A stretch of 64,000 nucleotides of DNA from Marinospirillum sp031581385 (GCF_044810985.1 NZ_CP085242.1:2046001-2110000); one strand, 5' to 3'; shown: positions 49,270 to 58,434, numbered from the stretch's first letter. The notes: generated from the letters alone by a model not told the origin. A program made the numbers and translations.

Positions 49270-51081
49270 TTATTGACTTGGCTTGTGTCGCATTTTAGCT
49301 GCAAAAGTGTACAGAGGCAGCCTCAACCGCGCCAGAACACCTCCTTGGGGCTGATTTTCCAGGGTCAGTTGCCCCTGATGAGCAGTGGCCAGACTTAGAC
49401 TCAGCTTCAAACCCAGTCCCATGCCCTGCTCCTTGGTGGTAAAAAAGGGTGTGAACAGGTGATTGAGCGCTTCAGTACTCAGACCTTCCCCGCAATCCGC
49501 GACCTGGAACTCCAGATAGCCTTCCAAAAGCTGACAGCCCACCTGTAACCGGCGTTCGGCTGAACTGTTATCGTGCATCGCATCCACTGCATTCGCCAGC
49601 AGGTTGATCAGAATCTGCAGAAGCTGGACGGGGTTGCCTCGAATGCGTGGCAAGTCGCTGGAGTAGTCACGAATGACGGTAACAGCTTCTTGCCGGAAAT
49701 GGGCTTCCATAAACTCCAGAGCTTCTTCCATTAGGGTCAGGGGTTCCAGCTCCTGCCATTCAGGACTTTCCTTGCGTAGAAAACTGCGTAAATTTTTAAT
49801 GGTGGCGGCGGCCTGTTCGGCCTGACGAACAATTTTTCCCATGGCTTTTTGAAGCTGCTGGGCCTGGGGCAACTGCTGTGCGCCGGGCTGTTGCAGGTAG
49901 CGTTCACTGCCCCGGGCATAGTTGATAATGGCGGTGAGGGGTTGGTTCAATTCGTGGGCCAATCCAGCCGTCAGCTCACCCATCAGGGCAAAACGTGAAA
50001 GATGAATCATTTCCTGCTGTTTCTGCCGGGCTGTAATCTCTGCTGCCTTGAGTTCCTGGGTTTTTTTGCGAATCAGGTAGCCTGCTCGTAAATCATGGCC
50101 GAAAACAGCCAGCACCAGCAGCAAGGCGGCCAACAGCCAGTAACGATGCTGCTGCACAAAAGCCAGGACGGGGTTTTTGGGAAAGTCGGCAAAAGGCCCC
50201 AGCCGCAGGCGTTCAAAAAGCTCATAAACCGGCTGATAAGAAAGCGGGGCCGTCCACTGGTAGCCATCCACTTCCCCCTTCTGAGGGTAACTGGACAAGA
50301 GGGCCAGGGTCACTTGTCTGGCCAGCTCGGGGTTGGTGGAACCCAGTCTCAAAAAGGGCCAGTCAGGATAGAGACGACTGGAATGCAGACAGGGGTAATC
50401 GGCCTGCTTTTGTTCAGCCACGACCCGATATGCCGACAGCTCCACAGCCCCCGCCTCTGCCAAGCTTTCCAGCAAACAACTGCGCAGCACGACAGCATCA
50501 ACCCGGCCTGCATCCAACCAACCCAATAACTGTTCCATGGGAAAGCCACTGAACTGCAGGGAAGCCAACTCTTCCTGCCAAGGGAAATCAGCCTGCTCCA
50601 GGGCATCCTGAACCAGTTGGAAACCACCAAAAGCATCCGGGCTGACGGCTGCCAGGCGTTGACCGCGCAAATCCTGCCAGTCATTCAATTCCCCACGGCT
50701 GGACAGTGCCACAACCACCGAGCCAATGGCCTGCTGAGGTGGGTCCACACTTGGGTTCTGTAAGCTGGCCAGAGGGGCCAGCAAATAACGGCTGGACAAG
50801 TCCACATAATGCCCCGGATTGGTCAGCACAAAATCCAGCTCCTGACCCGCAATGGCCTGCTCCAGTTCCTGCAGATCCAACCAGTGAACTTTCAGGTGGT
50901 ATTCGGGCAGTTGTTCTTCCAGAGCCTGCAAGGTTGTTTGCCAGCCCTGCTGCAGTGAAGGGGCATCGCGCCAGGCCAACACACCCAGGTGCACTCTGGA
51001 AGAAGGGTTTTCCGCCAGAAGCCCCATGCTGAAAAACACACAGAAAAGTACAAGCGACCCCTTGAAAATGGAAGTTTTCAA
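49270..51081 (-). CDS. ttrS: Sensor histidine kinase with periplasmic PhnD-like domain, TtrS/ThsS-like
   Basis: A 603-residue kinase. A signal peptide (about 1-23) leads to a periplasmic PhnD-type binding domain (about 28-305; FVLTNPGHYVDLSSRYL is typical of tetrathionate sensors), which contains two cysteines. A transmembrane helix (about 315-335), then the HisKA domain with the phospho-acceptor in GLAHELNQPLTAIINYARG, and an HATPase domain (NAVDAM, FTPFFTTKEQGMGLGL) follow. TtrS senses tetrathionate and ThsS thiosulfate; the ligand here cannot be read. The start is TTG 51081, needed for the signal peptide, with AAGGA upstream. Confidence 0.83.
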   Translation of the reverse strand: MKTSIFKGSLVLFCVFFSMGLLAENPSSRVHLGVLAWRDAPSLQQGWQTTLQALEEQLPEYHLKVHWLDLQELEQAIAGQELDFVLTNPGHYVDLSSRYLLAPLASLQNPSVDPPQQAIGSVVVALSSRGELNDWQDLRGQRLAAVSPDAFGGFQLVQDALEQADFPWQEELASLQFSGFPMEQLLGWLDAGRVDAVVLRSCLLESLAEAGAVELSAYRVVAEQKQADYPCLHSSRLYPDWPFLRLGSTNPELARQVTLALLSSYPQKGEVDGYQWTAPLSYQPVYELFERLRLGPFADFPKNPVLAFVQQHRYWLLAALLLVLAVFGHDLRAGYLIRKKTQELKAAEITARQKQQEMIHLSRFALMGELTAGLAHELNQPLTAIINYARGSERYLQQPGAQQLPQAQQLQKAMGKIVRQAEQAAATIKNLRSFLRKESPEWQELEPLTLMEEALEFMEAHFRQEAVTVIRDYSSDLPRIRGNPVQLLQILINLLANAVDAMHDNSSAERRLQVGCQLLEGYLEFQVADCGEGLSTEALNHLFTPFFTTKEQGMGLGLKLSLSLATAHQGQLTLENQPQGGVLARLRLPLYTFAAKMRHKPSQ

Positions 51082-51089
51082 CTCTATTT
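51061..51089 (+). promoter_or_regulatory. Candidate sigma32 (RpoH) promoter of hsp20
   Basis: CTTGAAA (51061-51067), a 14-bp spacer, then CTCTATTT (51082-51089) fit the sigma32 consensus CTTGAAA-N13/14-CCCCATnT (full -35, 6 of 8 in -10). It overlaps the first codons of the divergent kinase gene. Confidence 0.55.
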
Positions 51090-51156
51090 AATCCTTAAGG
51101 AAAGTAAGACTTAAGCATTATTTCCTGCAACCAAGTGTTCAATTGAGGAGGTTACT

Positions 51157-51726
51157 ATGGAACTCGACAAACTGAACCCCTGGAACTGGTTTAAGCACGA
51201 AGAAGTCAACAAGGGTGAAGGCCCTGTACCGGTCAAACGCGAAGACCACCCGGTCAGTCGGGGGCATTCCGGCTTCCCTGGCGATATCTGGCAACTGCAC
51301 AGGGAGATGGATCGTCTTTTTGACGAGACTTTCAAAGGTCTCGGCTGGCCTTCTTTTTCCAAAGCTGGCAGAGAGAGGGGAGGCAGTCTGGCCTTCACGC
51401 CCAAGCTGGATGTCGCCAGTGCCGAGAAGGAGTACACCATTACCCTGGAAGCTCCCGGACTGGAAGAAAAGGATATTCAGCTGGACTTACAGGATCATAC
51501 CCTGTTTATCCGTGGGGAAAAACGCCAGGAAAATGAAGAAAAGGACAAGCACTTCTATCGTATTGAACGTAGCTTTGGCCAATTCCAGCGAGTATTGGAG
51601 TTGCCTCAGGATGTGGACACAGAGGCAATTCAGGCCAAGATGAACAAAGGGGTACTGACCTTGAGCCTGCCCCGCAAGGAAGCAGACGGACAACCCCAAC
51701 CCAGGAAGATTGAAATTCAGTCTTAA
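51157..51726 (+). CDS. Hsp20/alpha-crystallin small heat shock protein
   Basis: A 189-residue holdase chaperone. The N-terminal region includes WQLHREMDRLFDETF; the alpha-crystallin domain (about 85-180) shows PKLDVASAEKEYTITLEAPGL, LFIRGEKR, ERSFGQFQRVLELP and the GVLTLSLPR motif, ending with a short tail. It is longer than IbpA (137) and similar to single-gene HspC/HSP20 types. GAGGAGG precedes the ATG. A sigma32-like promoter lies 70-100 bp upstream and a terminator closes the gene. Confidence 0.93.
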   Translation: MELDKLNPWNWFKHEEVNKGEGPVPVKREDHPVSRGHSGFPGDIWQLHREMDRLFDETFKGLGWPSFSKAGRERGGSLAFTPKLDVASAEKEYTITLEAPGLEEKDIQLDLQDHTLFIRGEKRQENEEKDKHFYRIERSFGQFQRVLELPQDVDTEAIQAKMNKGVLTLSLPRKEADGQPQPRKIEIQS

Positions 51727-51732
51727 ACCAGC

Positions 51733-51758
51733 AGGCGGCCTCTTGAGGCCGCCTTTTT
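51733..51758 (+). terminator. Terminator after hsp20
   Basis: AGGCGGCCTC and GAGGCCGCCT pair over 10 bp with a two-base tip, followed by five T residues. Confidence 0.92.
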
Positions 51759-51768
51759 GTTGAACGAT

Positions 51769-53115
51769 CTACAAATTGGCAAAGAAAACCACGATCACTC
51801 CCAAAGGGGCAAGGTAGCGCACGATCAGGTTCCAGAGACTGAAGTCATAAACATCCAGCCCCAACTCTTTGCGCACATCTTCCTTGTCCAAACGCCAGGC
51901 CAGGAAAAGAATCACACCCAGGCCGGTGAGAGGCAGGAAGAATTTACTGGTCAGGGTATCCAGCAGATCAAAGACATTCAGTCCCAGAATCAGGAACTCG
52001 CTCAGAACATTGAAGGACAAGAGCGCCAGCACACCCAGTGCCCAAGCTGCCACACCGGCCACCAGAGTTGAACCAGCGCGTCCCAGAGGACTTCTTTCTT
52101 CCACAAACTCCACCACCGGCTCCAGCAGAGAAATGGCAGAAGTCACTGCAGCAAAGGTCAGCAGCAGAAAGAAAGCCAGCCCCACCAACCAGCCAGCGGC
52201 AATATTGCCAAAGGCCACCGGAAGCGTGACAAAAATCAGGCCCGGCCCTTCACCCAGATCCAGACCTTCGGCAAATACAATGGGGAAGATCGCCAGACCG
52301 GCGGCCAGGGCAATCACCGTATCCATGATGACCACCGTCCGCGCAGACTTGAGAAGATTGACCTCTTCACCCAGATAAGAGCCGTAAGCCATCATGATGC
52401 CCATGCCCAGTGACAGAGTGAAAAAGGCGTGACCCAGAGCGGCCAGCACAATACCACCATTCACCTGGGACCATTGAGCCCTGAACATGAATTCCAGAGC
52501 CTGACCAAAACCGCCGGTGGTCATGCCATAAAAGACCAGGAATACCAGAAGAACACCCAATGCCGGCATTAACAGGGTGGCTGCTTTCTCCAGGCCCCGG
52601 GTCACGCCTCGGGCAACAATGCCAACGGTAATCAGCATAAACAAACTGTGCCAGAAAATCAGAGTAGCCGGGCTGGCCAGAAGACCACTAAAAATAGCGC
52701 CAATACCCTCTGCATCCTGACCGCTGAAACTTCCGGTCAGCGCATCCTTGATGTAGGCCAGGGACCAGCCACCAATCACACTGTAGAAAGATAAAATCAG
52801 GAAGGCACCCAGTACGCCGCCCAGGCCCACCAGCACCCAGAGCCTGCTGCTGCCACTGACCGAGGCCACTTCCTGCATGGTATTGATGGGGTTTTTCTGA
52901 CCACGACGACCCAGCAGCCATTCGCTGACCAGAATCGGCAGACCAATCAGAAAAATGCAGGCCAGATAGATGAAGACAAAAGCAGCACCACCGCTTTCGC
53001 CGACCATATAGGGGAATTTCCAGATATTACCCAAACCCACGGCAGAGCCGGTTGCGGCCAGGACAAAACCCATGCGTGAAGACCACTGCGCATGGGCCTG
53101 TTTTACTGAAGACAT
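51769..53115 (-). CDS. Neurotransmitter:sodium symporter (NSS) family transporter
   Basis: A 448-residue Na+-coupled transporter, probably for an amino acid, with about 11 hydrophobic helices. The family signature in helix 1, SRMGFVLAATGSAVGLGNIWKFPYMVGESGGAAFVFIYLACI, is complete, and the helix 6-8 region (AALGHAFFTLSLGMGIMMAYGSYL) carries ion-site residues. ATG 53115 with GAGGTG upstream is chosen; a longer frame starting 23 codons earlier lacks family similarity. The substrate is not predictable from sequence alone. It is divergent from argH. Confidence 0.93.
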   Translation of the reverse strand: MSSVKQAHAQWSSRMGFVLAATGSAVGLGNIWKFPYMVGESGGAAFVFIYLACIFLIGLPILVSEWLLGRRGQKNPINTMQEVASVSGSSRLWVLVGLGGVLGAFLILSFYSVIGGWSLAYIKDALTGSFSGQDAEGIGAIFSGLLASPATLIFWHSLFMLITVGIVARGVTRGLEKAATLLMPALGVLLVFLVFYGMTTGGFGQALEFMFRAQWSQVNGGIVLAALGHAFFTLSLGMGIMMAYGSYLGEEVNLLKSARTVVIMDTVIALAAGLAIFPIVFAEGLDLGEGPGLIFVTLPVAFGNIAAGWLVGLAFFLLLTFAAVTSAISLLEPVVEFVEERSPLGRAGSTLVAGVAAWALGVLALLSFNVLSEFLILGLNVFDLLDTLTSKFFLPLTGLGVILFLAWRLDKEDVRKELGLDVYDFSLWNLIVRYLAPLGVIVVFFANL

Positions 53116-53469
53116 AAACACCTCGTTTGACCCCTGGTTTTGTTGTTTGAAGGCTGTCAGATAGCGACACCGTCCCACAGCCAATCATCAGCAAAACCTT
53201 CCTGCTTCCCCGGGGTCACAGGAAACAGAAATGTCAGGCAGGATCACTGCTGCTAACAGGGGCGATGCCGGAAGGTAAGCCAGCTCGCAAGCCTTTTCCA
53301 GGGCGGGGATATCCCGTCCATACATGTGTTTGAAAAGGCTGATGGGAGCATTTTCCCAGAATTATGCCGCGAGGTCACCTGAAGTTGTGGTGAAGGTGCG
53401 ACTTTCCGGTCAAGCGTCTGGTAAACTGGGCGATAAAATTGCTGTAATTTTTACTGGAGCCAGACCCTC
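53116..53469. other. Divergent non-coding region between the NSS transporter gene and argH
   Basis: No gene is seen in these 354 bp. A fold-back AGCCTTTT (53290-53297)/AAAAGGCT (53333-53340) encloses the palindrome GGGATATCCC (about 53306-53317). TGGTAAACT near 53410-53418 could be an extended -10 for argH, without a clear -35. No repeat shared with the rest of the window was found here. Confidence 0.5.
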
Positions 53470-54864
53470 ATGACCCAACCGCACTCTTTATCATCCGGTG
53501 GACGCTTTAATGAACCCACGGATGCCTTTGTCGAAGCTTTTACGGCTTCGGTCAACTTTGATCAGCGCCTCTACAGCCAGGATATCCAGGGCTCGATTGC
53601 GCATGCCACCATGCTGGCCAAAGTGGGTGTACTGACGGATATAGAAAAAGATGCCATTGTTCAGGGCCTCCAGGAAATCCGTGAAGAAATCGAGCGCGGT
53701 GAATTCAACTGGTCGGTGGCCCAGGAAGATGTCCATATGAACATCGAGGCGGCGCTAACAGCAAAAATCGGCATTACCGGCAAAAAGCTGCACACCGGGC
53801 GTTCACGCAATGACCAGGTGGCCACGGATGTGCGCCTGTATCTGCGGGATGAAATGCAGCTGGTTGCCGGGGAATTGACGCGCCTGCAAAAAGGCCTGAT
53901 TGCCCTGGCCGAAGCGGAAGCTGACACCATCATGCCCGGCTTCACCCATCTGCAGACCGCGCAACCGGTCACCTTTGGTCATCATCTGCTGGCCTGGAAT
54001 GAAATGCTGCAGCGTGATTATGAGCGCCTGATGGATGCCCGCAAGCGGGTCAATATTTCCCCTCTGGGTGCAGCGGCACTGGCCGGTACCACCTATCCGA
54101 TTGACCGCCTGCAAACCGCCGAGCTGCTGGGCTTTGATCGGCCTACAGAAAATTCTCTGGATTCAGTTTCGGATCGTGACTTTGCCATTGAATTCTGCAG
54201 CTTTGCCAGCCTGCTGCTGATGCACTTGTCACGCATGAGTGAAGAGCTGGTTCTCTGGACCAGCGCCCAGTTCAACTTTATTGATCTGCCAGATCGCTTC
54301 TGCACTGGCAGTTCCATCATGCCGCAAAAGAAAAATCCGGATGTGCCCGAGCTGGTGCGCGGCAAGACCGGTCGTGTTTACGGGCATCTGATGAGTCTGC
54401 TGACGCTGATGAAATCCCAGCCTCTGGCTTACAACAAGGACAATCAGGAAGACAAGGAACCCCTGTTTGATACTCTGGATACCGTTCAGGGCTGCCTGCG
54501 TGCTTTTGCCGACATGGTTCCTGCTCTGGAACCCAAGCGCGAAGTGATGCGTGAAGCGGCACGGCGTGGCTTTGCCACCGCAACCGATCTGGCCGATTAC
54601 CTGGTACGCAAGGGTCTGGCCTTCCGCGATGCCCACGAAGTGGTGGGTCAGTCTGTGGCCTATGGTGTGGCTGAAGGCAAGGATCTTTCGGAAATGTCCT
54701 TGGGCGAACTGCAGCAGTTTTCCGATTCCATCAGTGAGGATGTGTTTGATGTCCTGACTCTGGATGGCTCAGTGGCGGCCCGCAACCACCTGGGTGGCAC
54801 CGCTCCTGAGCAGGTCAGAGCCGCAGCTCAGCGTGCCCGGATCTTGCTGCGTCAGCGGGGTTAG
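53470..54864 (+). CDS. argH: Argininosuccinate lyase
   Basis: A 464-residue enzyme of the last arginine-synthesis step, splitting argininosuccinate to arginine and fumarate. The N-terminal GGRFNEPTDAFVEAFTASVNFD, HTGRSRNDQVATD, and the superfamily signature GSSIMPQKKNPDVPELVRGK with the catalytic Ser loop are intact. Length matches the family (about 457-470). The start of lptM follows by 4 bp, and argH-lptM-lysA-dapF is a conserved gammaproteobacterial order. Confidence 0.97.
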   Translation: MTQPHSLSSGGRFNEPTDAFVEAFTASVNFDQRLYSQDIQGSIAHATMLAKVGVLTDIEKDAIVQGLQEIREEIERGEFNWSVAQEDVHMNIEAALTAKIGITGKKLHTGRSRNDQVATDVRLYLRDEMQLVAGELTRLQKGLIALAEAEADTIMPGFTHLQTAQPVTFGHHLLAWNEMLQRDYERLMDARKRVNISPLGAAALAGTTYPIDRLQTAELLGFDRPTENSLDSVSDRDFAIEFCSFASLLLMHLSRMSEELVLWTSAQFNFIDLPDRFCTGSSIMPQKKNPDVPELVRGKTGRVYGHLMSLLTLMKSQPLAYNKDNQEDKEPLFDTLDTVQGCLRAFADMVPALEPKREVMREAARRGFATATDLADYLVRKGLAFRDAHEVVGQSVAYGVAEGKDLSEMSLGELQQFSDSISEDVFDVLTLDGSVAARNHLGGTAPEQVRAAAQRARILLRQRG

Positions 54865-54868
54865 CACC

Positions 54869-54997
54869 ATGCGGATTCCAGAATTCAAAAAGGGCTTGCT
54901 GTTATTGCTCGTCCTGGGGCTGTTGCTCTCCGGCTGTGGCCAAAGGGGTGACCTTTATCTGCCCGAACCGGAACAAGAGTTCACTTCCAATTTTTGA
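54869..54997 (+). CDS. lptM: LptM (YifL), small lipoprotein of LPS translocon assembly
   Basis: A 42-residue lipoprotein. A hydrophobic signal (about 8-21) ends in the lipobox LLSGC, and the mature start CGQRGDLYLPE is the invariant LptM motif. LptM helps mature the LptDE outer-membrane translocon by aiding disulfide formation in LptD. It is tucked between argH and lysA (16 bp before lysA), its usual position. Confidence 0.92.
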   Translation: MRIPEFKKGLLLLLVLGLLLSGCGQRGDLYLPEPEQEFTSNF

Positions 54998-55012
54998 TAA
55001 GGCAAAGCTGTT

Positions 55013-56266
55013 ATGGACTTTTTCAACTATCAGAACAACCAGCTTTTTGCTGAAGACGTTAGCGTCAAAGACCTGGCTGACGAGCTGGGAACGCCTCTGT
55101 ATGTGTATTCCCGAGCCACTCTGGAAAGGCACTTCCAGGCCTATTCCCAGCCCCTGGCTGGCCAGCCGCATTTGATCTGTTACGCCGTCAAGGCCAACTC
55201 CAACCTGGCTGTGTTGAATCTGCTGGCGCGCCTGGGTGCTGGCTTTGATATCGTCTCGGTCGGTGAGCTGGAAAGAGTTCTGGCTGCTGGTGGCGATCCG
55301 GCACGTATTGTTTTTTCCGGCGTCGGCAAACAAGCCCATGAAATGCGTCGCGCCCTGGAAGTGGGCATCAAGTGTTTCAATGTCGAATCCGTGCCGGAGC
55401 TTGAACGCCTGGAGCGAATTGCCGAAGAAATGGCTGTCACAGCCCCGGTTTCCCTGCGGGTCAACCCGGATGTCGACCCCAAGACCCACCCCTATATTTC
55501 CACGGGTCTGAAAGCCAATAAATTCGGTATCGGTTTTGAGCTGGCCCGGGAGGTTTATCGTCAGGCTTCCAATATGCAGCATCTGGAAGTCGTTGGTGTG
55601 GACTGTCATATCGGCTCCCAGATCACCCAGATTGACCCTTTTCTGGATGCCCTGGATCGCCTGCTGGTACTCATCGATCAGCTTGCTGAAGACGGTATCC
55701 AGCTCCAGCATCTGGATCTGGGTGGCGGTCTGGGCGTGCGTTACAGTGATGAAACACCGCCCTTGCCATCGGCCTATGTGGAAGCCCTGCGCAAACGCCT
55801 TGCAGATCGCAGCTATGAGCTTATTTTCGAGCCAGGACGCGCCATTGCCGCTAATGCCGGTATCCTGGTGACCCGTGTGGAGTATCTGAAAGAAGGCCAG
55901 GAAAAGCATTTTGCCATCGTGGATGCCGCCATGAATGACCTGCTGCGCCCGGCTCTTTATGATGCCTGGCAGGATATAATTCCGGTGGTACCGCGCAGTG
56001 ATCACCCTAGCCGTATCTGGGATGTGGTGGGCCCGGTTTGTGAAACCGGCGACTTTCTGGGCAAGGATCGTGAGCTGGCGCTGGAGCCGGGAGATCTTCT
56101 GGCTGTGCGTTCGGCAGGGGCCTACGGCTTTGCCATGGCATCCAACTACAACAGCCGCAACCGCCCCGCAGAAGTCATGGTGGACGGCAACAACTGGCAC
56201 CTGGTTCGCCAGCGTGAAAACTATGAACAGCAGATGGCAGGTGAATTCACCCTGCCACAGCAGTGA
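55013..56266 (+). CDS. lysA: Diaminopimelate decarboxylase
   Basis: A 417-residue PLP enzyme making lysine from meso-diaminopimelate. The PLP lysine is in CYAVKANSNLAVL, with GFDIVSVGELERVLAAGG, HIGSQI and the phosphate-binding GGGLGVRY. The C-terminal CETGDFLGKDRELALEPGDLLAVRSAGAYGFAMASNYNSRNRPAEVMVD contains the active-site Cys and Tyr of the fold III family. The length fits the bacterial LysA (about 415-420). dapF follows directly. Confidence 0.96.
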   Translation: MDFFNYQNNQLFAEDVSVKDLADELGTPLYVYSRATLERHFQAYSQPLAGQPHLICYAVKANSNLAVLNLLARLGAGFDIVSVGELERVLAAGGDPARIVFSGVGKQAHEMRRALEVGIKCFNVESVPELERLERIAEEMAVTAPVSLRVNPDVDPKTHPYISTGLKANKFGIGFELAREVYRQASNMQHLEVVGVDCHIGSQITQIDPFLDALDRLLVLIDQLAEDGIQLQHLDLGGGLGVRYSDETPPLPSAYVEALRKRLADRSYELIFEPGRAIAANAGILVTRVEYLKEGQEKHFAIVDAAMNDLLRPALYDAWQDIIPVVPRSDHPSRIWDVVGPVCETGDFLGKDRELALEPGDLLAVRSAGAYGFAMASNYNSRNRPAEVMVDGNNWHLVRQRENYEQQMAGEFTLPQQ

Positions 56267-56274
56267 GACACCCC

Positions 56275-57105
56275 ATGTTGCTTCATTTCACCAAAATGCA
56301 TGGCCTGGGCAATGATTTCATGATGGTTGATCTGATCAGCCAGAGGGCCCGGCTGCGCACCGAGCAGATCCGCCGTCTGGCCGATCGTCATTTTGGTATT
56401 GGCTTTGACCAGTTGCTGACCGTTGAAGCTCCGACCCGGCCCGATGCTGATTTCCGTTATCGCATCTACAATGCAGATGGCTCCGAAGTTGAAAACTGCG
56501 GCAATGGTGCCCGCTGCTTTGCTGCTTTTGTGCGTGATCGCAAACTGACCAGCCAAACCACTTTGCAAGTCGAAACAGCAGGTGGACCCTTGACCCTTCA
56601 GGTCAGGGATGATGGCCAGGTTACGGTCAACATGGGCGTGCCGCGCCTGGAGCCGGAGCAAATTCCTTTTCAGGCAGAACGCCAGGCCAAGGCGTATTCT
56701 TTGCAGTTGGATCAGGAAAACTACCTGATTGGTGCTGTTTCCATGGGCAACCCTCACGCTGTATTGCGGGTTGAAAATGTGGATAACGCCGAAGTTGAGC
56801 GCCTGGGGCCACTGATTGAGCACCACCCGCGTTTCCCCAATCGCGTCAATGTCGGCTTTTTGCAGGTACAGAATCCCCGTCAGGCACGTCTGCGGGTTTT
56901 TGAAAGAGGGGTCGGAGAAACCCTGGCCTGTGGAACCGGGGCCTGTGCCGCCATGGTCAGCGGCCGACTGCAAGGCTGGTTGGATGCCTTTGTTGATATG
57001 CAACTGCTGGGCGGCCATCTGCAACTGGAGTGGCAGGGTGAAGGCCAGCCGGTGATGATGACCGGCCCGGTAAAGAAAGTCTTTGAAGGACAGGTTTACT
57101 TATGA
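56275..57105 (+). CDS. dapF: Diaminopimelate epimerase
   Basis: A 276-residue cofactor-independent racemase converting LL- to meso-diaminopimelate, supplying lysine and peptidoglycan. FTKMHGLGNDFMMVD begins the protein. The first catalytic Cys is in EVENCGNGARCFA, the second in ETLACGTGACAA. A GTG four codons upstream overlaps the lysA stop and is a possible alternative start, but ATG 56275 matches the family N-terminus. The stop overlaps the next gene by 4 bp. Confidence 0.96.
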   Translation: MLLHFTKMHGLGNDFMMVDLISQRARLRTEQIRRLADRHFGIGFDQLLTVEAPTRPDADFRYRIYNADGSEVENCGNGARCFAAFVRDRKLTSQTTLQVETAGGPLTLQVRDDGQVTVNMGVPRLEPEQIPFQAERQAKAYSLQLDQENYLIGAVSMGNPHAVLRVENVDNAEVERLGPLIEHHPRFPNRVNVGFLQVQNPRQARLRVFERGVGETLACGTGACAAMVSGRLQGWLDAFVDMQLLGGHLQLEWQGEGQPVMMTGPVKKVFEGQVYL

Positions 57106-57767
57106 TTGATGCTGACACAGTTGCCGACTGGCTCAAGAACCATCCGGACTTTTTCCAGGGGCGTGAAGACCTGCTCTGCCAGATGCAGCTGGAGCATCCC
57201 TGCGGGTCTGCAGAATCGCTGCTGACCTACCAGTTGCAACGCCTCCGACATCAGGTGGCCGATCAGGAAGAGCGCTATCAGCAACTGCTTGCCAATGCCC
57301 GTGACAATGAAAAACGCCTGCGCAGAATCGAGCGACTCTTGATCAACCTTCTGGAAACTGAAACCGCCGAAGAACTGGTCACGGTTCTCTCGGAAAGACT
57401 CCGCGAAGACTTTCAGCTGCCTTATCTGCGTTTCTGGAGCTACACCAACCTGAACAGCCTGCAAAGAGCCAGTGAAGAACTCCAGCAGCAGCAGCAGGCT
57501 TTGCTCAACCAGCAGCAGGCCTGCTGTCTGAGCCTGGAAGAAGACACTACAGAAATTCTGGGTCTGGAGGGTTTTGATGCCCAATCAGCCGCCATCTGCC
57601 TGCTGAGTCATACCCGTCCTCTGGGACTGATGGTTCTGGCTCACCCCGACCCCTTGCACTTTCGTTACCATCAGGACACGTTGTTTGTGGAATACCTCGG
57701 CAGTATCGTCAGTCGTCTGTTGGCGAAGGATCGTCGGGGGTTTCCGACTCAACAAGCACTGGGTTAG
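57102..57767 (+). CDS. DUF484 family protein
   Basis: A 221-residue protein with the DUF484 start VADWLKNHPDFFQGREDLLCQMQLEHPCG, a coiled coil (about 45-80) and a GAF-like C-terminal half. Function is unknown; the gene usually lies between dapF and xerC. Here the start overlaps dapF by 4 bp, but xerC does not follow: instead the 3' end overlaps the convergent engB by 59 bp, suggesting local rearrangement. Confidence 0.9.
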   Translation: MIDADTVADWLKNHPDFFQGREDLLCQMQLEHPCGSAESLLTYQLQRLRHQVADQEERYQQLLANARDNEKRLRRIERLLINLLETETAEELVTVLSERLREDFQLPYLRFWSYTNLNSLQRASEELQQQQQALLNQQQACCLSLEEDTTEILGLEGFDAQSAAICLLSHTRPLGLMVLAHPDPLHFRYHQDTLFVEYLGSIVSRLLAKDRRGFPTQQALG

Positions 57768-58434
57768 ACCAGTCCAGCCAGGTGTCCAGCTGGGACCAGG
57801 CTTCAGCCCGACCATCTCCCTTCAGGGATGAGAAAAGCTGTACCGTAACCTGGCCCGGCAAGGTTTCCAGCTCTTTGCGCACGGCGATCAACTGATTTTT
57901 GGCTGGACCCCGCTTCAGCTTGTCGGCTTTGGTCAATAAGATATGCACAGGCAGCATGCGACCGGCGGCCACTTCCAGAAGCTGGCAATCAAAGTCCGTA
58001 AGCGGGTGACGCACATCCATCATGACCACCAATCCTTGCAGACACTGACGCTCACTGATGTAAGCACCCAGGTGCTTACCCCATTCGCGGCGCAGGGCAT
58101 CTGGAACCTTGGCATAGCCATAGCCCGGCAGATCCACCAAACGGCGGTGGTTGTCCAGGCTGAAGAAGTTGATCAGCTGGGTGCGCCCCGGTGTTTTACT
58201 GGTTCGGGCCAGGCGGGCACTGGTGAGACAATTTAACGCACTTGATTTACCGGCATTGGAACGGCCCGCAAAAGCTATCTCTATCCCTTCATCCGGAGGG
58301 CATTCTTTCAGGCCGGGGGCACTGATCAAAAAGCTGGCCTGGGCGAAATGTGCAGGCTGCGGCTGAAGCCTGGCTTTCTTCTCAGGTTCATAAATAATTT
58401 TTTGTTGCGGCTTTTTCTTCTTGGTTGGGCGCAT
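57709..58434 (-). CDS. engB: EngB/YihA ribosome-biogenesis GTPase
   Basis: A 241-residue GTPase needed for large-subunit assembly. The G1 motif is GRSNAGKSS (about 56-64), G3 is DLPGYGYAKVP, G4 is TKADKL, and the late LFSSLKGDG segment is the G5 region. A lysine-rich N-terminal tail (MRPTKKKKPQQ) and an acidic C-terminal tail (ESETPDDPSPTDD) extend the core of about 200 residues. The acidic tail is encoded within the 59-bp overlap with the DUF484 gene. It is divergent from cytochrome c4. Confidence 0.95.
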   Translation of the reverse strand: MRPTKKKKPQQKIIYEPEKKARLQPQPAHFAQASFLISAPGLKECPPDEGIEIAFAGRSNAGKSSALNCLTSARLARTSKTPGRTQLINFFSLDNHRRLVDLPGYGYAKVPDALRREWGKHLGAYISERQCLQGLVVMMDVRHPLTDFDCQLLEVAAGRMLPVHILLTKADKLKRGPAKNQLIAVRKELETLPGQVTVQLFSSLKGDGRAEAWSQLDTWLDWSNPVLVESETPDDPSPTDD

